DNA of 64,000 bases from Cardinalis cardinalis (GCA_014549065.1 JACDOX010000001.1:8251736-8315735), one strand, 5' to 3'; shown: positions 26,101 through 39,760, counted from the first letter of the stretch. Translations and numbers: made by a program. Notes: generated by a model not told the origin, from the letters alone.

Positions 26101-29100
26101 CCCAAAACTCGTATAGTTTTTCCTCTATTGAAAATGCTCCAAAATACAGAAAGATAAGCAAATAAAAAACAGTACTACTTAAAAAATTTAAATGCTCATA
26201 AAAGTAAGGACAGAAAGGAAAAAAAATTGTGGAGCTGAATTTTGGGGAACAAGGAGTTACAAAATTCTTGGGCTCCTTCAGTAAAAGCCTTGTCTCCTGT
26301 GAACTTGGAGCTGATATCAAAATCCTCCTGACAACCAAAACCTAACAGAGAAGATCTCAAAAATAAACAGTGCCAGTTTTTCCTGAAAATTTGCAGCAGC
26401 AATGAAAATTACAGAGACAATTTTCTACTGTTTTTCCAAGANATGAAAATATGAAATTGAATATGTCCATTTTGTTCTCCCGGGGCTCTTCTGCATTGAT
26501 CACTCTAAGTGGCAGAGAAATGAAAGTTACCAGCTGAAATGCTATCTGTGAAACAGAATCATGACCAANCATACATACAAATGTGTCTTTTTGAAATCTC
26601 TGCATTAATGCAGCCCCTGGGCAAAGGTGANAGCCAATAGTGAAACAAACATACTAATTAGTAATATTTTTATGCAGTAAACAAATACAGATAAAATANA
26701 ATTATTTTTTCCAGCCCCAGAGCTATTCTCTTGCCTTCTAACAATGGTGCAGTCACCTTTCTGGTGTGTCTAACTTGAAGAGAGGTAATTTATGGCAGGC
26801 AGCTTAGATGTCAAGGATGTTTTCCAACAGAGATCCCACGGTCTGGCATGCCTCACAGTATGGCATTTCTGTTTCAAGGCACCCTTGTCACCCCTGACTA
26901 TGAGCAAATCCATTTGACATCAGGATNTTTTGTCACCTGCTCTGCTAAAAATGTGAGCAAGAGTAACAAAAACTCAGTAACTGACACACAGGAATTAAAG
27001 TTTTCTCTACTTTGAATTAGAATCATTATGAATCTAAGAAGATTCAAAATACTGTCATCTGTATTTTAACACTTTCATAAAATAGTTAATGAACACGGAT
27101 ATATGCTATTTTTTGGAATCTCTTACCTTTGTAGTAATTTTACTTTAGGAAGTGCACAGGATTTCCAATACTGTAAAAAGAGTTGATTTCATATTCTATT
27201 TTGCACCAATATTCTTCTAACAGCTGGCCTGCATTAAGAAAAACTAAAGAAAACTGACTAAAGTAGTGAAGTTAAAGAATTTAGTACCATTGAATAAAAG
27301 CTCTCCTTTTTAAACAAATACCACNGCCATGCAAAAAAGCCCCCACAAAATAAAAACTTTGCCATGCTATGACTGAATTATTCCATTAAATAATTTATTC
27401 CACTAAAATAATCTTCACTGTTTTCTGAAAAAAATNAAACCCAAGTTTCTATTTCTGAATATCTTGAGGATTTTGTAATCCTTTTTTGAATTCTTGCTAA
27501 ATTCTGCACTGGAGTTTGGGCAGGCAGCAATCAGTGAAACTAGTAGAGGGAGCTAAAGGGAGCTAAAAATTTTTGACTTAATATCTCTGAGGCCTACAGG
27601 TCAGCAACTAAGATGGTTTTCACTGAATGCTACAGTGGCAATTCACTCTTCAGATCCTCTGGGCATTGCAGGAACAGACCCTAATTCTTGCCTCTGAAAT
27701 GAAGAACCTCAGTCCTGACTGTGGGTGCTCAGATCTGCCACCAGACCCTGTCCTGTGTCCCGCCTGGGAAAAGAGTGCTGCTCAAATCAAGCACCTGGGT
27801 GGTACAGGTGGGACACTCAAGGCTTGGAGTGCAGCCCATCTGCTGTCNCACCATTGCAGGTGCTGTGTTCTANCTCCTGCCTTTCTGTTAGGATGAGTAT
27901 CTTTCTCCTTGGACTCTCAAAGCCCTCCATAATTTGGGATCAGACAGGAAGAAGAAACAAAGGAATTAGAACCTCACCCAGATCAGCATTTGGGTTTTTC
28001 TCATTAGCCTTCACCAGACAGCATATTATGAAACAGAAGTTTCAGAGCATGCTTTTGAGGCTTTTTAGCACCCCCCTCAGCAGCCTGTCTGCATCAGAAG
28101 ATGTGTCCTGCCATGTTAACATCTGTGAAAACCAATCCTTCCCACTCCAGTGGGGACAGAGATTTTCTTTGGGCTGCAGCACTGATTTTGTTGTATTTAT
28201 CTGAGAGCACACAACAGTTCCTAAAGATGCAACAGGGCNATTATTAGTTTTCCTTGTCAATACACATGCAATTCTAAAAGAAAAATAACGTTAATCTGAC
28301 TACNTCAGTAAATCGGGTGGCATTAGTAGGACCTAATTTCAAAATTCAGCTTTCTCCTAGCAGATATCAGTTGAAATAACTTACACAGTTTTTATTTTTT
28401 CTATTCATGCTTCTTACCATGTACATATTTTTAGTCTNCTCTTCTTTGGAAAAGGCAAATTAGCTCCATGAGCTTACTTTGTAACTTTCCAGGCTGTTGA
28501 CATCTCTGATGGTTTTCAATGTCTTTGAAACATGCACACACAAATATTAGGAAAAGCAACAAGCTCTCACATACCTAGGACCCAATCGTGTTAAAACCCT
28601 TCTACTCATCACCCAAAGTAAAGGAATTTTCAGGTTCATCTNCTACCTCAAAGATTTTTTTAGAAGAAGCTCTGCACAGAGATAGCTTGGTCTAGGTCAT
28701 GTTCACATCTGTAGATGACTATTCTAGCAAGAACTCACCCAAAGGTCTGACTATAAAAAATACCATCCAATAATGCAGTCACAAATTTCAGCCTGTTTGC
28801 ATGATGTCAATCACACTTCTGTTCCACTGACATTAAACTTCTGTGTTCCTCATCAGCCATTTCAGAAGGGAAACCTGTTTTAATCAGTACCTTCTAAAAT
28901 AACAGTTTTAATTTTGAGCTACAATCCTGGCATCCCAGCACAAGGCTAANGAAGTTTTTCTGCATTACANTCCAAAAGGGGAACCAACCTGTGANCATCC
29001 TGTTTCCAGGTAGTTTTTCATCATTCATAACAAATGCTGATTAGAAGGAAACACTGCAAAAAGTTGGTGCAGGAAAAGGTTCGAAGTTTTGTCTTTTACT

Positions 29101-29339
29101 ACCACAGCTTCCACTCCATCAGAAAGCTGGAGCTGCTGCTTACACCAGCATGGATTTACAACGATACTCTGCTTCCACTCTGTGGCAGAGTTCAGNAGCT
29201 CACCAGTCATGCAGTGACATAAACAGAATGGAGGAGATTTGCACTTATTGAAGAACTTGAATTAGAAAGAATAAAGAAAGGAAATTAGGAATGATTATCA
29301 AAAAAAGTTTCAATGGTGTTCATCCTTTCACTACAGTCA

Positions 29340-29440
29340 TTAATTTTTATCTTTTCATTTTCATTTTTTAGTTCAATCTTTTCATTATCTTTTCATTCTT
29401 TTTTATAATTTAATTTTCATTTTTATTCATTTCCATCTTC
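29340..29440. repeat. T-rich low-complexity block with repeated TTTTCATT
   Basis: The octamer-like 'tttttcatt' or 'cttttcatt' recurs about six times in 100 bp. This looks like simple-sequence expansion with no other function visible. Confidence 0.7.
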
Positions 29441-30470
29441 CACCTGTTTCAAGACCACTTTTGTCACCACAGATGGCAATGCAAGCTACTCTTCTTAAGA
29501 TCTCCCTGTTACTGTACTTCCAGACCTGAGGCTGGCAGCTGTGTGCCAGGGGAAAGGTGAGGTGGAGAATTTGCACTAAGGATGGGGGTGTTCAGCACTC
29601 NCCATCCTGCCCCAGGCACGTGTGGGGCTGAAGGGACAGCCACTTCTCTGGGATAGCTCAATGCCCTGGTGCAGCAGATCTGCTCCTNGGCTCAGCCCTC
29701 TGCCAAACCATGAGTAGAAAAAAAAAGGAAGCAGCCCCGAGGATGCTGTGAAGTGTCTGTGCTGAAGTGTTTAATAGAGAATCCGTCCAGGTGTGCAGTG
29801 GCCTTTTTGTACAAGGAAACCCGGCCCCAGGAATATGAGTCAATGTTTTCCAGGGGCACAGGTAAATCTTTCAATGAACCAACTCTTCTTGGTAAGGAAA
29901 TCTCCAGCAACCCACAGGCAGAAGGCAGAGTAAAACCTGATGACTAAAAATACTGTGATGGAGTAGGACTCCAAACAAACACATTGGCAACAGCTGTCTG
30001 CTTATTTTATNTTGTTTCTGGAAGGAAGTGTTATTACTTTAGGTAAATAAATGATGCATTTGTTTAATCTCTACTTATTTCTTTTAAATGTGAAAAATGG
30101 TATTTTAATTTCTTTGCTGTCTTCTAGCTCTGACTCTTCAACTTTTTTGGGGTGAAGGGTCAGGTTGTCTATGATTTATTAAATGAAATTTTTCTTATTA
30201 ATCTGAAAGCATTCCATGTCTCCAGAAAATGCATATAACCATATCTTAAAAGCTAATTGTTACACTGTCTCAAAAAAGATAATATATTTTTTTTTAATAA
30301 TGTGAGTACAGAATTAAAAAATATGCTCTCAAACTATTGACCAGTGAATCTCTGAAATTTTATTTTCTTTATTACAGTTATTTACAGAATGGTTTTGGTT
30401 ACCCTACAGACTATTTCTTGATTTCTTAATCTTCTGCATTGGCCATTTATTGTCCATTTTCACCTTTTTC

Positions 30471-30507
30471 TTCTTTTTTTTTTTTTTTTTTTNNNNNTTT
30501 TTTTTAG
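30471..30507. repeat. Poly(T) tract containing a 5-n gap
   Basis: A run of T's encloses five consecutive n at 30493-30497, the only multi-base n run in the window. The true length of the homopolymer is unresolved. Confidence 0.9.
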
Positions 30508-31174
30508 TCTTATCAGCACTAGACTCAATATTTCCAAAATAAGATGTGTTGTTTCATCTGTTATTTCTCACAACTTTCATTTCTTGCTTAAATCCCAGCG
30601 TGGACACATATCTGAACAGGTGGAATGATAACCTGAGAANCCAGAATAGACCAGTCAGGCCATGGCCCTGTCAGACCAGAAGGGACCACATTTGCATTGC
30701 CATTGCAACAGGAGAGGCAGCTGTCATCCTTGGTGAAAGAAATCACTAACTGATGTGAAAGGAGAGGAGAAGAGGCTGATTTTTTATCACTGTGTGGTGG
30801 GAAATGAGACTGAGAAAGCACAGTGGACATGTTTGTACAGCTTAGGCAGAAATTAGCAAATATGGGACATCAGAAATGTTCTGGTTTAATGATCTCTTAA
30901 CTAAAAAGTGATATTTTGAAGACTCCTGGCTACTCTTGTGTGGCAAAGTTCCTGTTTGGACAGACCTGGGTACAAGGAGTTGGTCAGGATGGTACTCTGC
31001 ACANTCGGTATATGGATGGATTTAAAATCAGCACTCAAAATTGGCAGTCACAGGGCAGAGGAATAAAGATCTGAACTCGTCAGCAATAGTAAAATGTAGA
31101 AAATATTCTGACAAAACTGGGCACACTCAATGTTGCAGAATTGGGAGAGGTGAACAGGAAACTATTACTGGAAA

Positions 31175-31375
31175 AAAGTCTTTTATAGAAAGAGTGGTAA
31201 AGTTCTGGAATNGTCTGCCCATGGAGGTGGTGGGGCCATCATCCCTGGATGTGCTTAAAAAAAGACTGGATGTGGCACTCAGTGCCATGGTTCAGTTGAG
31301 GTATTAGGGCATGGNTTAGACTGGATAATCTTTAAGGTCTCTTCCAATATAGTCATTCTGTGAATTCTGTGAATA
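31175..31375 (+). mobile_element. CR1 LINE 3'-end fragment with (ATTCTGTGA)2 end
   Basis: Blocks 'tggaatngtctgcccatggaggtggtgg', 'gactggatgtggcactcagtgccatggtt' and 'ataatctttaaggtctcttccaa' identify a CR1 3' end, of a subfamily distinct from the copy at 7.0 kb. It terminates in tandem 'attctgtga', the short direct repeat at which CR1 reverse transcription primes. Confidence 0.85.
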
Positions 31376-34300
31376 CTGGTTGTATTGGGTAGCAAACNCA
31401 CAAAATCACCAAGCGGGGGCACAAATTTCAATCTCTATAATTGCAACTCACCACATTCNTGTTTTGATTTCCCCATGAAAATCAGAATTTTGGTCAGTAC
31501 CCAGGGCCATAGCAGTGTTACAGTTGAAGCAGAGAGAGGAGGGACTGTCCAAACTTCTTTCTCTGATCCTTCTGACACTGATGCTACCAGATCACAAAAT
31601 TTGGAACAACAGAACAACATGTTCAAGCAGCAGACAGCCAGTCTGGGATTTTTTCAAAGCACCACTGTGTGCAGGTTGCAGAAGCCTCCTCACACAAACA
31701 TCTTCCATAAGTCTTTTTATGAGACCAGTTATGAAGCTATAAAAATGATCTATGGTCCTTCCCTAATTTTAGTGTATTGGACTCTGCTGTCAGGCAGTAT
31801 GAAGGTGAAATATTTTCCAAGTGACACAACACAGGTGCCAGAATATACACTGCTTCTTCTCNTCACTAGAAATAGAAAAACAATACAATTTTGTACAATG
31901 GCATTTCAGGAGTTATGAGCACAAAATGACAGTGGGTCAGTGTCGTGCAGGCAGTTTTGTATCAAGCAGGTGCAATTCAGCTGTTGCCTCCTGCATCCTC
32001 CTTCTGAGTGACCACCTAGCTCAGATCTGAAATGCTTCTCTGGTTTTTTGCCAGGTGAGTTGTGTTGCCTTAGAGAGATTAAACAGCTCTGCACAGGGTC
32101 AGGAGAGTGCTTGAGGCAGCAAGAAGCCAGTGGGGGAAGCAGCAGCAGATGGGTTTGTTCTGCTGTGACAATAACAGTGGAATCCANGGCAGAGCAGTGC
32201 CTGATACCAAGGGTAGAGTGAGGAACGGAGGGGAGGAGAGGTAAAAAGTGAAAATAAAAGAGGGGGGCTGAAAGCAACTTTTCCTCTGTGTGGCTAGGAG
32301 CTGACCTGAAGCATTTGGAGATATGTCTGAGGACACTTTCCTGAAGGTTTTCTCTGTTATCTCTGCCTGATAGAAATGGAGTAAGAAGAAACAGAGCAAA
32401 TATTCCCATGAGTGTAGCCTTGCAGCCTCTCAGCTGCAGGGACATTTTCCTTCTTAAGCCTGTGCCTGAACAACTGGAGCTATTCTGCCCAGGACATGTT
32501 TTCTACACAACACAAAAAAGTCTACTGAGTGTCATTCTTTCCCATGAAGAAACAGTTGAATTTGGAAATAGTCCCAGTTTTGCCTGTTCTCCTTTCTCAC
32601 TGATTTGTTTGCCATGCTTGACTTGGCTTAGCTGTCATTTATGGAAGTAACTTAGTGCTGCAGAGATTCTCATCAGAGGATTTATCTCTGAAAGAGGCTG
32701 AAGTCCATGTACACTGATCCTAGTTTTTATGAACAGCTTAAATAACTGATGAGAAATTTGGGATAAAAAATGTCAGCAAACATGGCAAATAATAACCCAA
32801 TAAAAAATCACTAACAAATCTTAGAAAACGGGTTTTTTCAGAACTCTTTTTGCCTTGCATTAAATGAGAGCTACCAACTTCCATAGCCATCCTCTGATGA
32901 CCTGACCAGGATTTGCAGAAATGCTGAGTGCTCACAGCTTGAGGAGGTAAAAGGGGGCAATGAAACCCATGTGCTAACCATGTGAAACCTTCTGCAATAC
33001 TAGGGAACCCAAAAGTCCTGCCACAGGGCTTTCCCCACAACTATTCAGAACAAAATCATCCTAATCTCACATGCTCAAGAAATGTTGAGAGGAAGGGATT
33101 TCTAAAGGTAAGTAGTCCAACAATCCCAGATGTTGCTCAAACACAATTGTCACTAGACCTAGATCTGGTTGTTTCTGGTTTTATCCAGCCTGATGTTGAA
33201 AACTTCCAAGCCTGGAAACTCCACAACCACATCCTACTCTCACGGAGGAGAAGTTTTTGCAAAAGCCTTTTGTTATGCCATCTGGAATTGCCAAGAAGGG
33301 TGTAACCCTGATATCTCTGTAGCTATGCCTCAAGCTGCTATAAAATTGTCTCTTAGCTTTCCCTTCTCCCTGCTATAAGCCCAAGTAANAGGAATAATAA
33401 CAAGTACAGTCATAACTTTTAATAGTCATAATTTCTCTTTATCTACTGGGCATGATACACCTTGCATGTGTTTTGCTTTTTTTGCAATGAGACACTGATC
33501 CTGGTTCATCTTATGGTGTCCACCACAGGCTTATTTTTCTGTAAAAAGGTTCATTCTTTCACGTCACAAGAAAATTAAAAAAAAAAAAGACATTGGAACA
33601 TCAATTTTTCGACACTTCTTAGCACTTATAGAGCAACTGTGTGATACCTTGGCACTCTAGAAAAGAGTAAATTGCAACAGGAAAAATGTAGGTAAACCTT
33701 AACTTCATTGCTAGGCCAGGACAATGAGCTTAGTAAGATCGACATAGATATAAGTTCATGCCCATGTTTAAAGTTGTCATTATTCTGCATTCTAAAAGAT
33801 TTTTTCTAAATTTAATTCAATATTTTCTAAANCAAAATGGAGGCACAGGAGAACAAATTGCTCTATGACCTCACAAGCCAAGCCTGTCCCAGACTCCAGA
33901 CATAGAGCCCAAAGAGGAAAAGTTGCTCATTNCCTACAATTTAGCCCTTTCAGTACAAAGTGGAGGACACTCTGTACCTCTAGATAAATGCACTCCTGCC
34001 TCTGCTTCTACTGTCTATAGCACAGAGGAGCTGAAAGTTCCTTGAACTGCTCNAATTCACCTAACATTACCCCAATCNTTTCCCAGTTAATCTCCCAGCA
34101 CAAATTTCTGCTTCCTAGGACACAGTCATGTACCAGNAACTGAGAAGGAAAGAAAGGAAGTGGCAATTTGAAAATGTTTTGATTTTTAGATCAGATATAA
34201 ATCATTTAATGCCTTATAACAAATGAGAAATTGAAAACAGATTTTGTCTTCAAATCTGCCTCCACCATCACAGAAATACTTCTGCAACTTGTTCCTTTTC

Positions 34301-35861
34301 CTTTTATGCACAAAGTATTTGAAGGCAACCTAGGGCTCTGAAAGAAAATAGAGAAGCAGAATTNTCTCTGAAGTTTCAGAGGTCAAACAGCTTTATTGAC
34401 AAAAACTGCTCAGAAATATACCTATTTTACCATCCACACAGAGAAGAGAAATTCAAAAGTTACTTGTGCCAAAAACCATCATACATCTGAGACAAAAATT
34501 AGAACTTTATGATTTAGTTTTTCTTTTAATTCCCATCCTGAGTTTTCTTATGAGGGAGTTCTGTGGGAATTCTCCTTTGGAGGATTTTCAAAGCACTCAA
34601 GTATTTTCAGTTCTTATTAAGAACTCACAAACCCTTCNACTGTAGCAATCAGCTGAATAAAGCAGTTATATTTGAGTTAAACCCCATTATAAAATGCTTT
34701 GGAGAGTCTTCAAGACATGAAACACTCCTGAGACAAAACTACTGTCTCCTGCGTAAAAATCAGGGATTTCCACTTAGGGTTACAGGAAGGAAACAGAGCC
34801 TGAGTCCACCTCATATNCTTACAGAGGATGATCTGAATTTCTACCAAAAGTAATACAGTTTTTCCCTTTGGCTAATGCTCAAATTTCTTAGGGACAAATG
34901 GTTGTAATGAAGCANCAGGAAATTTATGTAATTCATCATCTGAACACCCTCAGATGTTCTGTCCACTCTGAAACTAAGGGCACCATAATGGTGACATAGG
35001 AGAAGNATTACTACAGTGAACCACTTAAAACAAGAAGCATATGATCATACTGATCTGAGGTAGTCCTTTTTTATTGCCATTTTTACTGCACACTTGTGAA
35101 GGTAGAAGTGTTAACAAAAAGCTCAGAATATGATATTTTTAATATTGCTCAGATCTGTGCCTTTGAAAATGTAAAATCCTCCAACTCCCTTGATGGCTTA
35201 AAAAAGGAAAGAGAAAGATTCTGTTACTGTCAAGAATTTTAATAGTCAGTATAATGAAATAAAAGGTTCTTCCATTAAGAGAAAAATATTTCTAGAGATG
35301 TTGAAAAGCCTGCAGTGTTGAACCTGGAGAACTTTTTTTTTACATTATTTGTCCCATTTTTAAATAGCGCCATCCACAAACTAGGGCATGGCANACAAAT
35401 ACAGATGAGTGGATTCTCCAACATGGAAAACATATTTGAACCATTAATTATTCATTCAATTATTTCATTTCAAGCAAACTCCCTGTGCTTTGTCTGTTGG
35501 GCACTTACAATATAATACTGAAATATTGAAGCATAAAAGAGTGAACTTTGTATTTTTAATAAATTTTGGTTTTAATGGATGTTAGTTCAAGAAACACCTA
35601 CAAAAAAAATAACAAAGAACCACAAATCAAACCAAAACCTAGGTAATTAATCTATGCATTTTTCTGCTTTGGCTTAAAAGTAAGTTTTATCAAATACCAT
35701 GGATGGATATTTTCTTCTTGGCTGTGAATACATNATCATCATGATTTTTCATCACATTTTGACATGAATTTTTCAGACTAAATATTTAGTTTGAGTGATA
35801 TTTGACATGGTCCCCACATCATCCCTCTTTCTAAGTTGTACAAATGTGGAGCTGATAGCTG
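31376..35861. other. Intergenic, no gene recognised
   Basis: AT-rich DNA with one probable old CR1 remnant near 33.2 kb. Frames at 31,385-31,918 (plus) and 31,906-32,445 (minus) overlap and show no known domain. Confidence 0.65.
33105..33290 (-). mobile_element. Probable old, highly diverged CR1 fragment
   Basis: The string 'gtccaacaatcccagatg', then 'ttatccagcctgatgttgaaaacttccaagcctggaaactccacaacc' and 'agaagtttttgc', resembles a reverse-complement CR1 3' region, with many changes. Assignment is tentative. Confidence 0.45.
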
Positions 35862-36060
35862 AAGAGTTCAGTGCATGAAGAATTGGCTGGATGGTCCCAT
35901 CCAGAGGGCAGAGATCAGATGGAGCTCTGGAGTGATGCCCCTCAGGGGCCCACGCTGAGACCAGTGCTGTTTTATATCTTCATCAGNGGCACAGTGGGCT
36001 TGAGTGCACCCTCAGCAAGTTTGCAGGTGGCCTTGCCTCTGATGAGCCCAGTGAATGTGT
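35862..36060 (+). mobile_element. CR1 LINE reverse-transcriptase (ORF2) fragment
   Basis: The plus strand carries CR1 pol blocks: 'gcatgaagaattggctggatgg', 'ggggcccacgctgagaccagtgctgttttatatcttcatcagnggc' and 'gagtgcaccctcagcaagtttgcaggtg', the latter around the region that normally encodes the FADD-type catalytic motif. The frame is broken, and no intact protein is encoded. Confidence 0.75.
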
Positions 36061-38403
36061 AGGACAATGAACCCCCACCCCCACAGACACACAGAAAAGC
36101 TCAGCCAAGTCCTGATGCAGAGAGACTGCACTGCAGAAAGTGCCTGTGAAGAACACAGATGAAGAAAGACTCAGTGATTCAAAGCATTTCAATTTATAGC
36201 GTGGACAGCTGCTCAAACAAACAGACAATGCTTTCTTTTCTTTTTTTTTTTTGTTAACACTAGCTTTCTTTTCTTAATTCTCTTTCATCTCCCAAAGTAG
36301 CTAAGCATTTTCACATTTTAAGTATTGCACTTAAATATGCAGCTATATATAATTAACAGAATGAATTAATTGCACACATAAATGACAATTCCCAAATTAG
36401 CTCTCTGTTTAAAGTTAGGATGCCTAGCTTTTCCCAGCTCTTCTTTTTGCTGGTGTTAGACTTTCTGGAATTTGTACCATCCCTCTGGCAACAAGGACAC
36501 ATTTACATTGGCTTTCACTAGGGGAGCAACCATCCCTGCAGGAGAATGAAGCTTGGGACATAGCAAATGGNTGCTCTCCAGAACTACTCCTCTCTCTCAT
36601 CTTGCCTCAGACTGACTGACTGAGAGTCTGTGGAGAGCAATGCACCCCTGCCTCGGCTGGGCAGCTGGAGCAAGGGGCACATGGGCCTTTCTTTTTTTCT
36701 CTGTCCCACAGGCCTGGAGGTGACAGTCACTAGAAGTCCACGTGGTACAAATTAAAGGCAATGCAAAGAAGGAAGTATTATCACATTTTTAATGCAGTAC
36801 TGGAAGGCAATTGTGAGTGAAAGCATAGCTAGCTTCCTGCAAAAGGCTGAAAGAGAAAATTACTTCTTTTTTCTCCCTGCACGTGAGAAGTGAACATAAA
36901 GGACAAGAAATGCCAGTGGCAAGAGACAAGAAAAATAAACTCCAAACAATTTCAGTAGCAAGATGCTGATAAAATAGTATTTTGGTCACTGTTCTTGCAA
37001 GCATGGTGGCCTGAAAGAGCCTGGAAATGTGTGATGGAGTTGCTTCAAGATGTAACATTTCCAGACAAGGATGGGTACAATTGCTCTCATGTTTAAGAAA
37101 GGTCAAAAAGAAATCTATTCTTTGCTATCTTGAAGGAAGATCTAATTGGATCAATTGTGCTCGCTTAACTGAAGACATGTCACAAATGAGGAAAAAAAAA
37201 GGTGACTTTTCTTTGTAAAAATGAAACAGGCATGTAAGTTCACAGTCACCAAGATCTTTTTGGCTCTTCAGGGGATTCATGAAAAGACAGAGCCCTCTAC
37301 TGGCTTCTGCNCCCCTCTGTTCTCCTCTGCTCTAAGCCCTTTAGAGATCCCAGCGTCAACACTAAAACACTTTTCTGCTATATGTAGTGTTCTTGGTCTA
37401 AATCTGTCAGGATGAAGTACAATTCAGATTCCAAAAGCCATTGTTCCACCTGCATAAAACTATTTTTGTAAGAGAAGATTGGTATCTTATCAGAATAGCA
37501 AAGAGAGATCTGGGTTAGTTCAGTTCAGTTCCAGTAGAAAATGTTGCATACAAGAAATACTTTACTTTTGCTTAGATAACTAAAATCTTTACTGCTGATA
37601 CAAATATTTCCAACAGGTTCAAGTATTAAGATTCCAGAATATTATCTGAAGCAGGTTAAAGCCTTTGTCTTTCCCCTAGTACAGATCTCATATCTATTTT
37701 ATCCCCTTTATTTTAGTTGAACACTATCCCCTCGCAGAAATAGAATGTGCACCATGTTAATGGCCCTCTGCAAATGCAAACAGAACATACCCACACAGCC
37801 CAGGTGGATTTCAGATGAGAGAACTGCAAACTTGACACATCCTCAATTCTATAATGAACACATTCATTTGGAAGAAAAATGAGCAGTTTTCAAATGTAAA
37901 AGCCAAATCTGTCAAGTTTCACCTCTGTCCATACCCTAACAGAATTATTACCTATTGGCACAATGTTTGCTGTGCTTTTTATTTAGAACACAGCAGTTAA
38001 TTTGGAAGAATTCCTGTAATTTTACTTAAAATGTATGACAAGTCAAAGGGTCACCAGGATTAAGCCCACAGCAGACATGATNGGCAGCCACTCCATTTTG
38101 TCTGCCCTGATTGCAAAGCATTCCCACAGCCCCTTCCCAGCCACCTGACTGAACAATCTCTGCTTCTGTGACCACCGCTGGTGCCAGGCCAAACTTCCAT
38201 CCTCTCCAGCAGAACTTCAGTCCCTTACCGGGGGATCAGGAATTGTCTCTGACTAACAGACTCCTAGAATACCTTTAAGCGACTCTGTTAGGGCTCAGAC
38301 CAAGTTAAAATAGTGCTGCGCAGCATTATCCTGGAAAACATTTTAGTTATTGTAGCAGTGCAAATGAACCAACCAATTTGTAGGAGGGCTTTTAGTGACT
38401 GAA
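36061..38403. other. Intergenic, no gene recognised
   Basis: The first about 120 bp may be decayed CR1 continuation. The rest is AT-rich, with no coding region, RNA gene or clear repeat. A T-rich tract lies at about 36,235-36,255. Confidence 0.65.
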
Positions 38404-38534
38404 GAGCCTTCAGCTCAGGTGCTTAGAGCACAGTTTTGCAAATGATGCCAAGCTTGTGGGTTTGATCCGTGTATGGGCTGTTCACTTAAGAATTGGACTC
38501 TTTGTGGGTTGCTTCCAGCTCAAAATATTCTGTG
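38404..38534 (+). mobile_element. tRNA-Ile-derived SINE with CR1-like tail (TguSINE1-like)
   Basis: The first about 78 nt resemble a tRNA-Ile gene read 5' to 3': an A box around 'cttcagctcaggtgcttagagc', a decayed AAT anticodon region, 'atgccaagcttgtgg', and a B box GGGTTTGATCC at 38458-38468. The tail, from about 38483, resembles a CR1 3' end ('aattggactctttgtgggttgcttccagctcaaaatattctgtg'). This head-plus-tail design matches the SINEs described from passerine birds, which are mobilised by CR1 LINEs. The copy is diverged, and the acceptor stem no longer pairs fully, so it is not a functional tRNA gene. Confidence 0.8.
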
Positions 38535-39128
38535 TGCAGGATGTACTTAGTGTGCAAGACGCCTGTGTGCCAAGAGGTGAGAAGTCTACTCAGGACAGTC
38601 TGACAACTGTACAAAGAAAGAAACATTCAAGTGGCCCTCAGGCATGCACAGCATAAACTAAACTTACTGCATTTTTAACAAACTTAGCTTACATCTATAA
38701 ATCAAATATGGACAGCATGATTGTCTGAAGAGAATAAACAGAAATAAGAAGTTGTGGAACACAAGATATGCAAGAAGCTGACCCAACAGACAAAGAGGAG
38801 ACATAAATTTTGTTTATGTTGTTGACAAACAGGATCCCACCATGGGCTGTATAGTTTTTGTACAGTGTTACATACTACCTTTCACACTACTTTAAATAAT
38901 GAAACCTGCAAAATGCTGGCCCTGGGGCAGGACATGATAGACCAGGTGTGAGAAAGGCACATTTTAGAGTCTCATGTAAAGGGCTGACAGCATAGAGCAC
39001 ACATCTGCCTCTATCTGAACCCTTCAGGCTTCCCAAAGTATACAGCTGTTTACAACAAGCCATGTACCACATGCAGACAGACATTCACTTACTCACTTTG
39101 CAAGGTGGGAAAAATGCCTCCTCCTCTG
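38535..39128. other. Intergenic spacer between SINE and solo LTR
   Basis: I see no gene or further element in this stretch. Confidence 0.7.
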
Positions 39129-39134
39129 GGTTGC
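39129..39134. repeat. Target-site duplication, left copy (GGTTGC)
   Basis: This 6-bp sequence abuts the LTR at its 3' end and is identical to 39761-39766. Confidence 0.8.
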
Positions 39135-39760
39135 TCTCGGGACTCTTGCTGGTCAGAGTGACCCCAAGATGTGTTAGAAAGTCTCTTTTCCCGGCCTGGC
39201 AGTCGAAGGAGGAGACAGAATTCNTAATTTCTCTGTCTTAAGGTTGTTTATTGTTCCTTATCTATAAAATTCTTTCTCCTGACCTGNTGAGGTCTACTCA
39301 GCAAGACAGTCAGAGGCACTCTGCCTGCCCCTGGGCAGTGTTACCTTGTTATACTAAATACTACGTGTACAATATTTACAATTACTTTCCAATACCTACC
39401 ATCTATGTTAGACAGTGAGCTTCTACTCTAAACCAATCTAAAAGTGCCAACATCAAAGCAGAAGATGGAGGACCAGAAGAAGAAGGAGAAAGGCTGGACA
39501 CACCCAGATTGCTCCATCTCGCTCCCTGGACCCCCATTCTGAAAACCNAAAAAAATCTATTTTTCACCCTGTGATAAATTCACTATCATTCTACTTAAAC
39601 TTTTGTAGCTTATCATTCTTCATATAAGGTTGGTAATTGTTTTTTCCACGGGCTAAATCAAAGGCACAGGGGTCTTGGGCTCTATGCCAAGGTCTCTGAA
39701 CCCCCTGGGCAGGGGCTTGAGTCCTCTGGGGCAGCCAGAGGAATTTTGTGGGTTCCGACA
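39135..39760 (-). mobile_element. Solo LTR of an avian endogenous retrovirus (ERVK-like)
   Basis: This 626-bp element reads TGTCGGAACC at its 5' end (39760 downward) and ends CCGAGA at 39135, nearly the inverted complement TGTCGG...CCGACA expected of an LTR. It is flanked on both sides by the 6-bp direct repeat GGTTGC (39129-39134 and 39761-39766), a target-site duplication of the length typical of betaretrovirus-like (ERVK) and alpharetroviral integrases. A polyadenylation hexamer AATAAA lies at 39252-39247 on the minus strand. No gag, pol or env sequence adjoins it, so it is a solo LTR left by recombination. It carries three ambiguous bases. The exact family name was not assigned. Confidence 0.85.

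Larger units (their letters stand above)
23121..31174. other. Intergenic, no gene recognised
   Basis: Mostly AT-rich. GC-elevated patches at about 27,620-27,900 and 29,460-29,960 are unassigned and have no splice-supported coding frame. Simple-sequence tracts at 29.3 and 30.5 kb are listed separately. Confidence 0.65.

Noticed and set aside
29340..29440. Possible array of regulatory TTTTCATT boxes
   Set aside because: Spacing is irregular and composition is simple. Low-complexity expansion explains it better.
31385..32445. 177- and 179-codon frames on opposite strands
   Set aside because: They contain n-derived unknown residues, overlap each other and show no domain. I could not support either as a gene.
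38404..38481. Functional tRNA-Ile gene
   Set aside because: The acceptor and anticodon stems are decayed and a CR1-like tail follows, so it is a SINE head.
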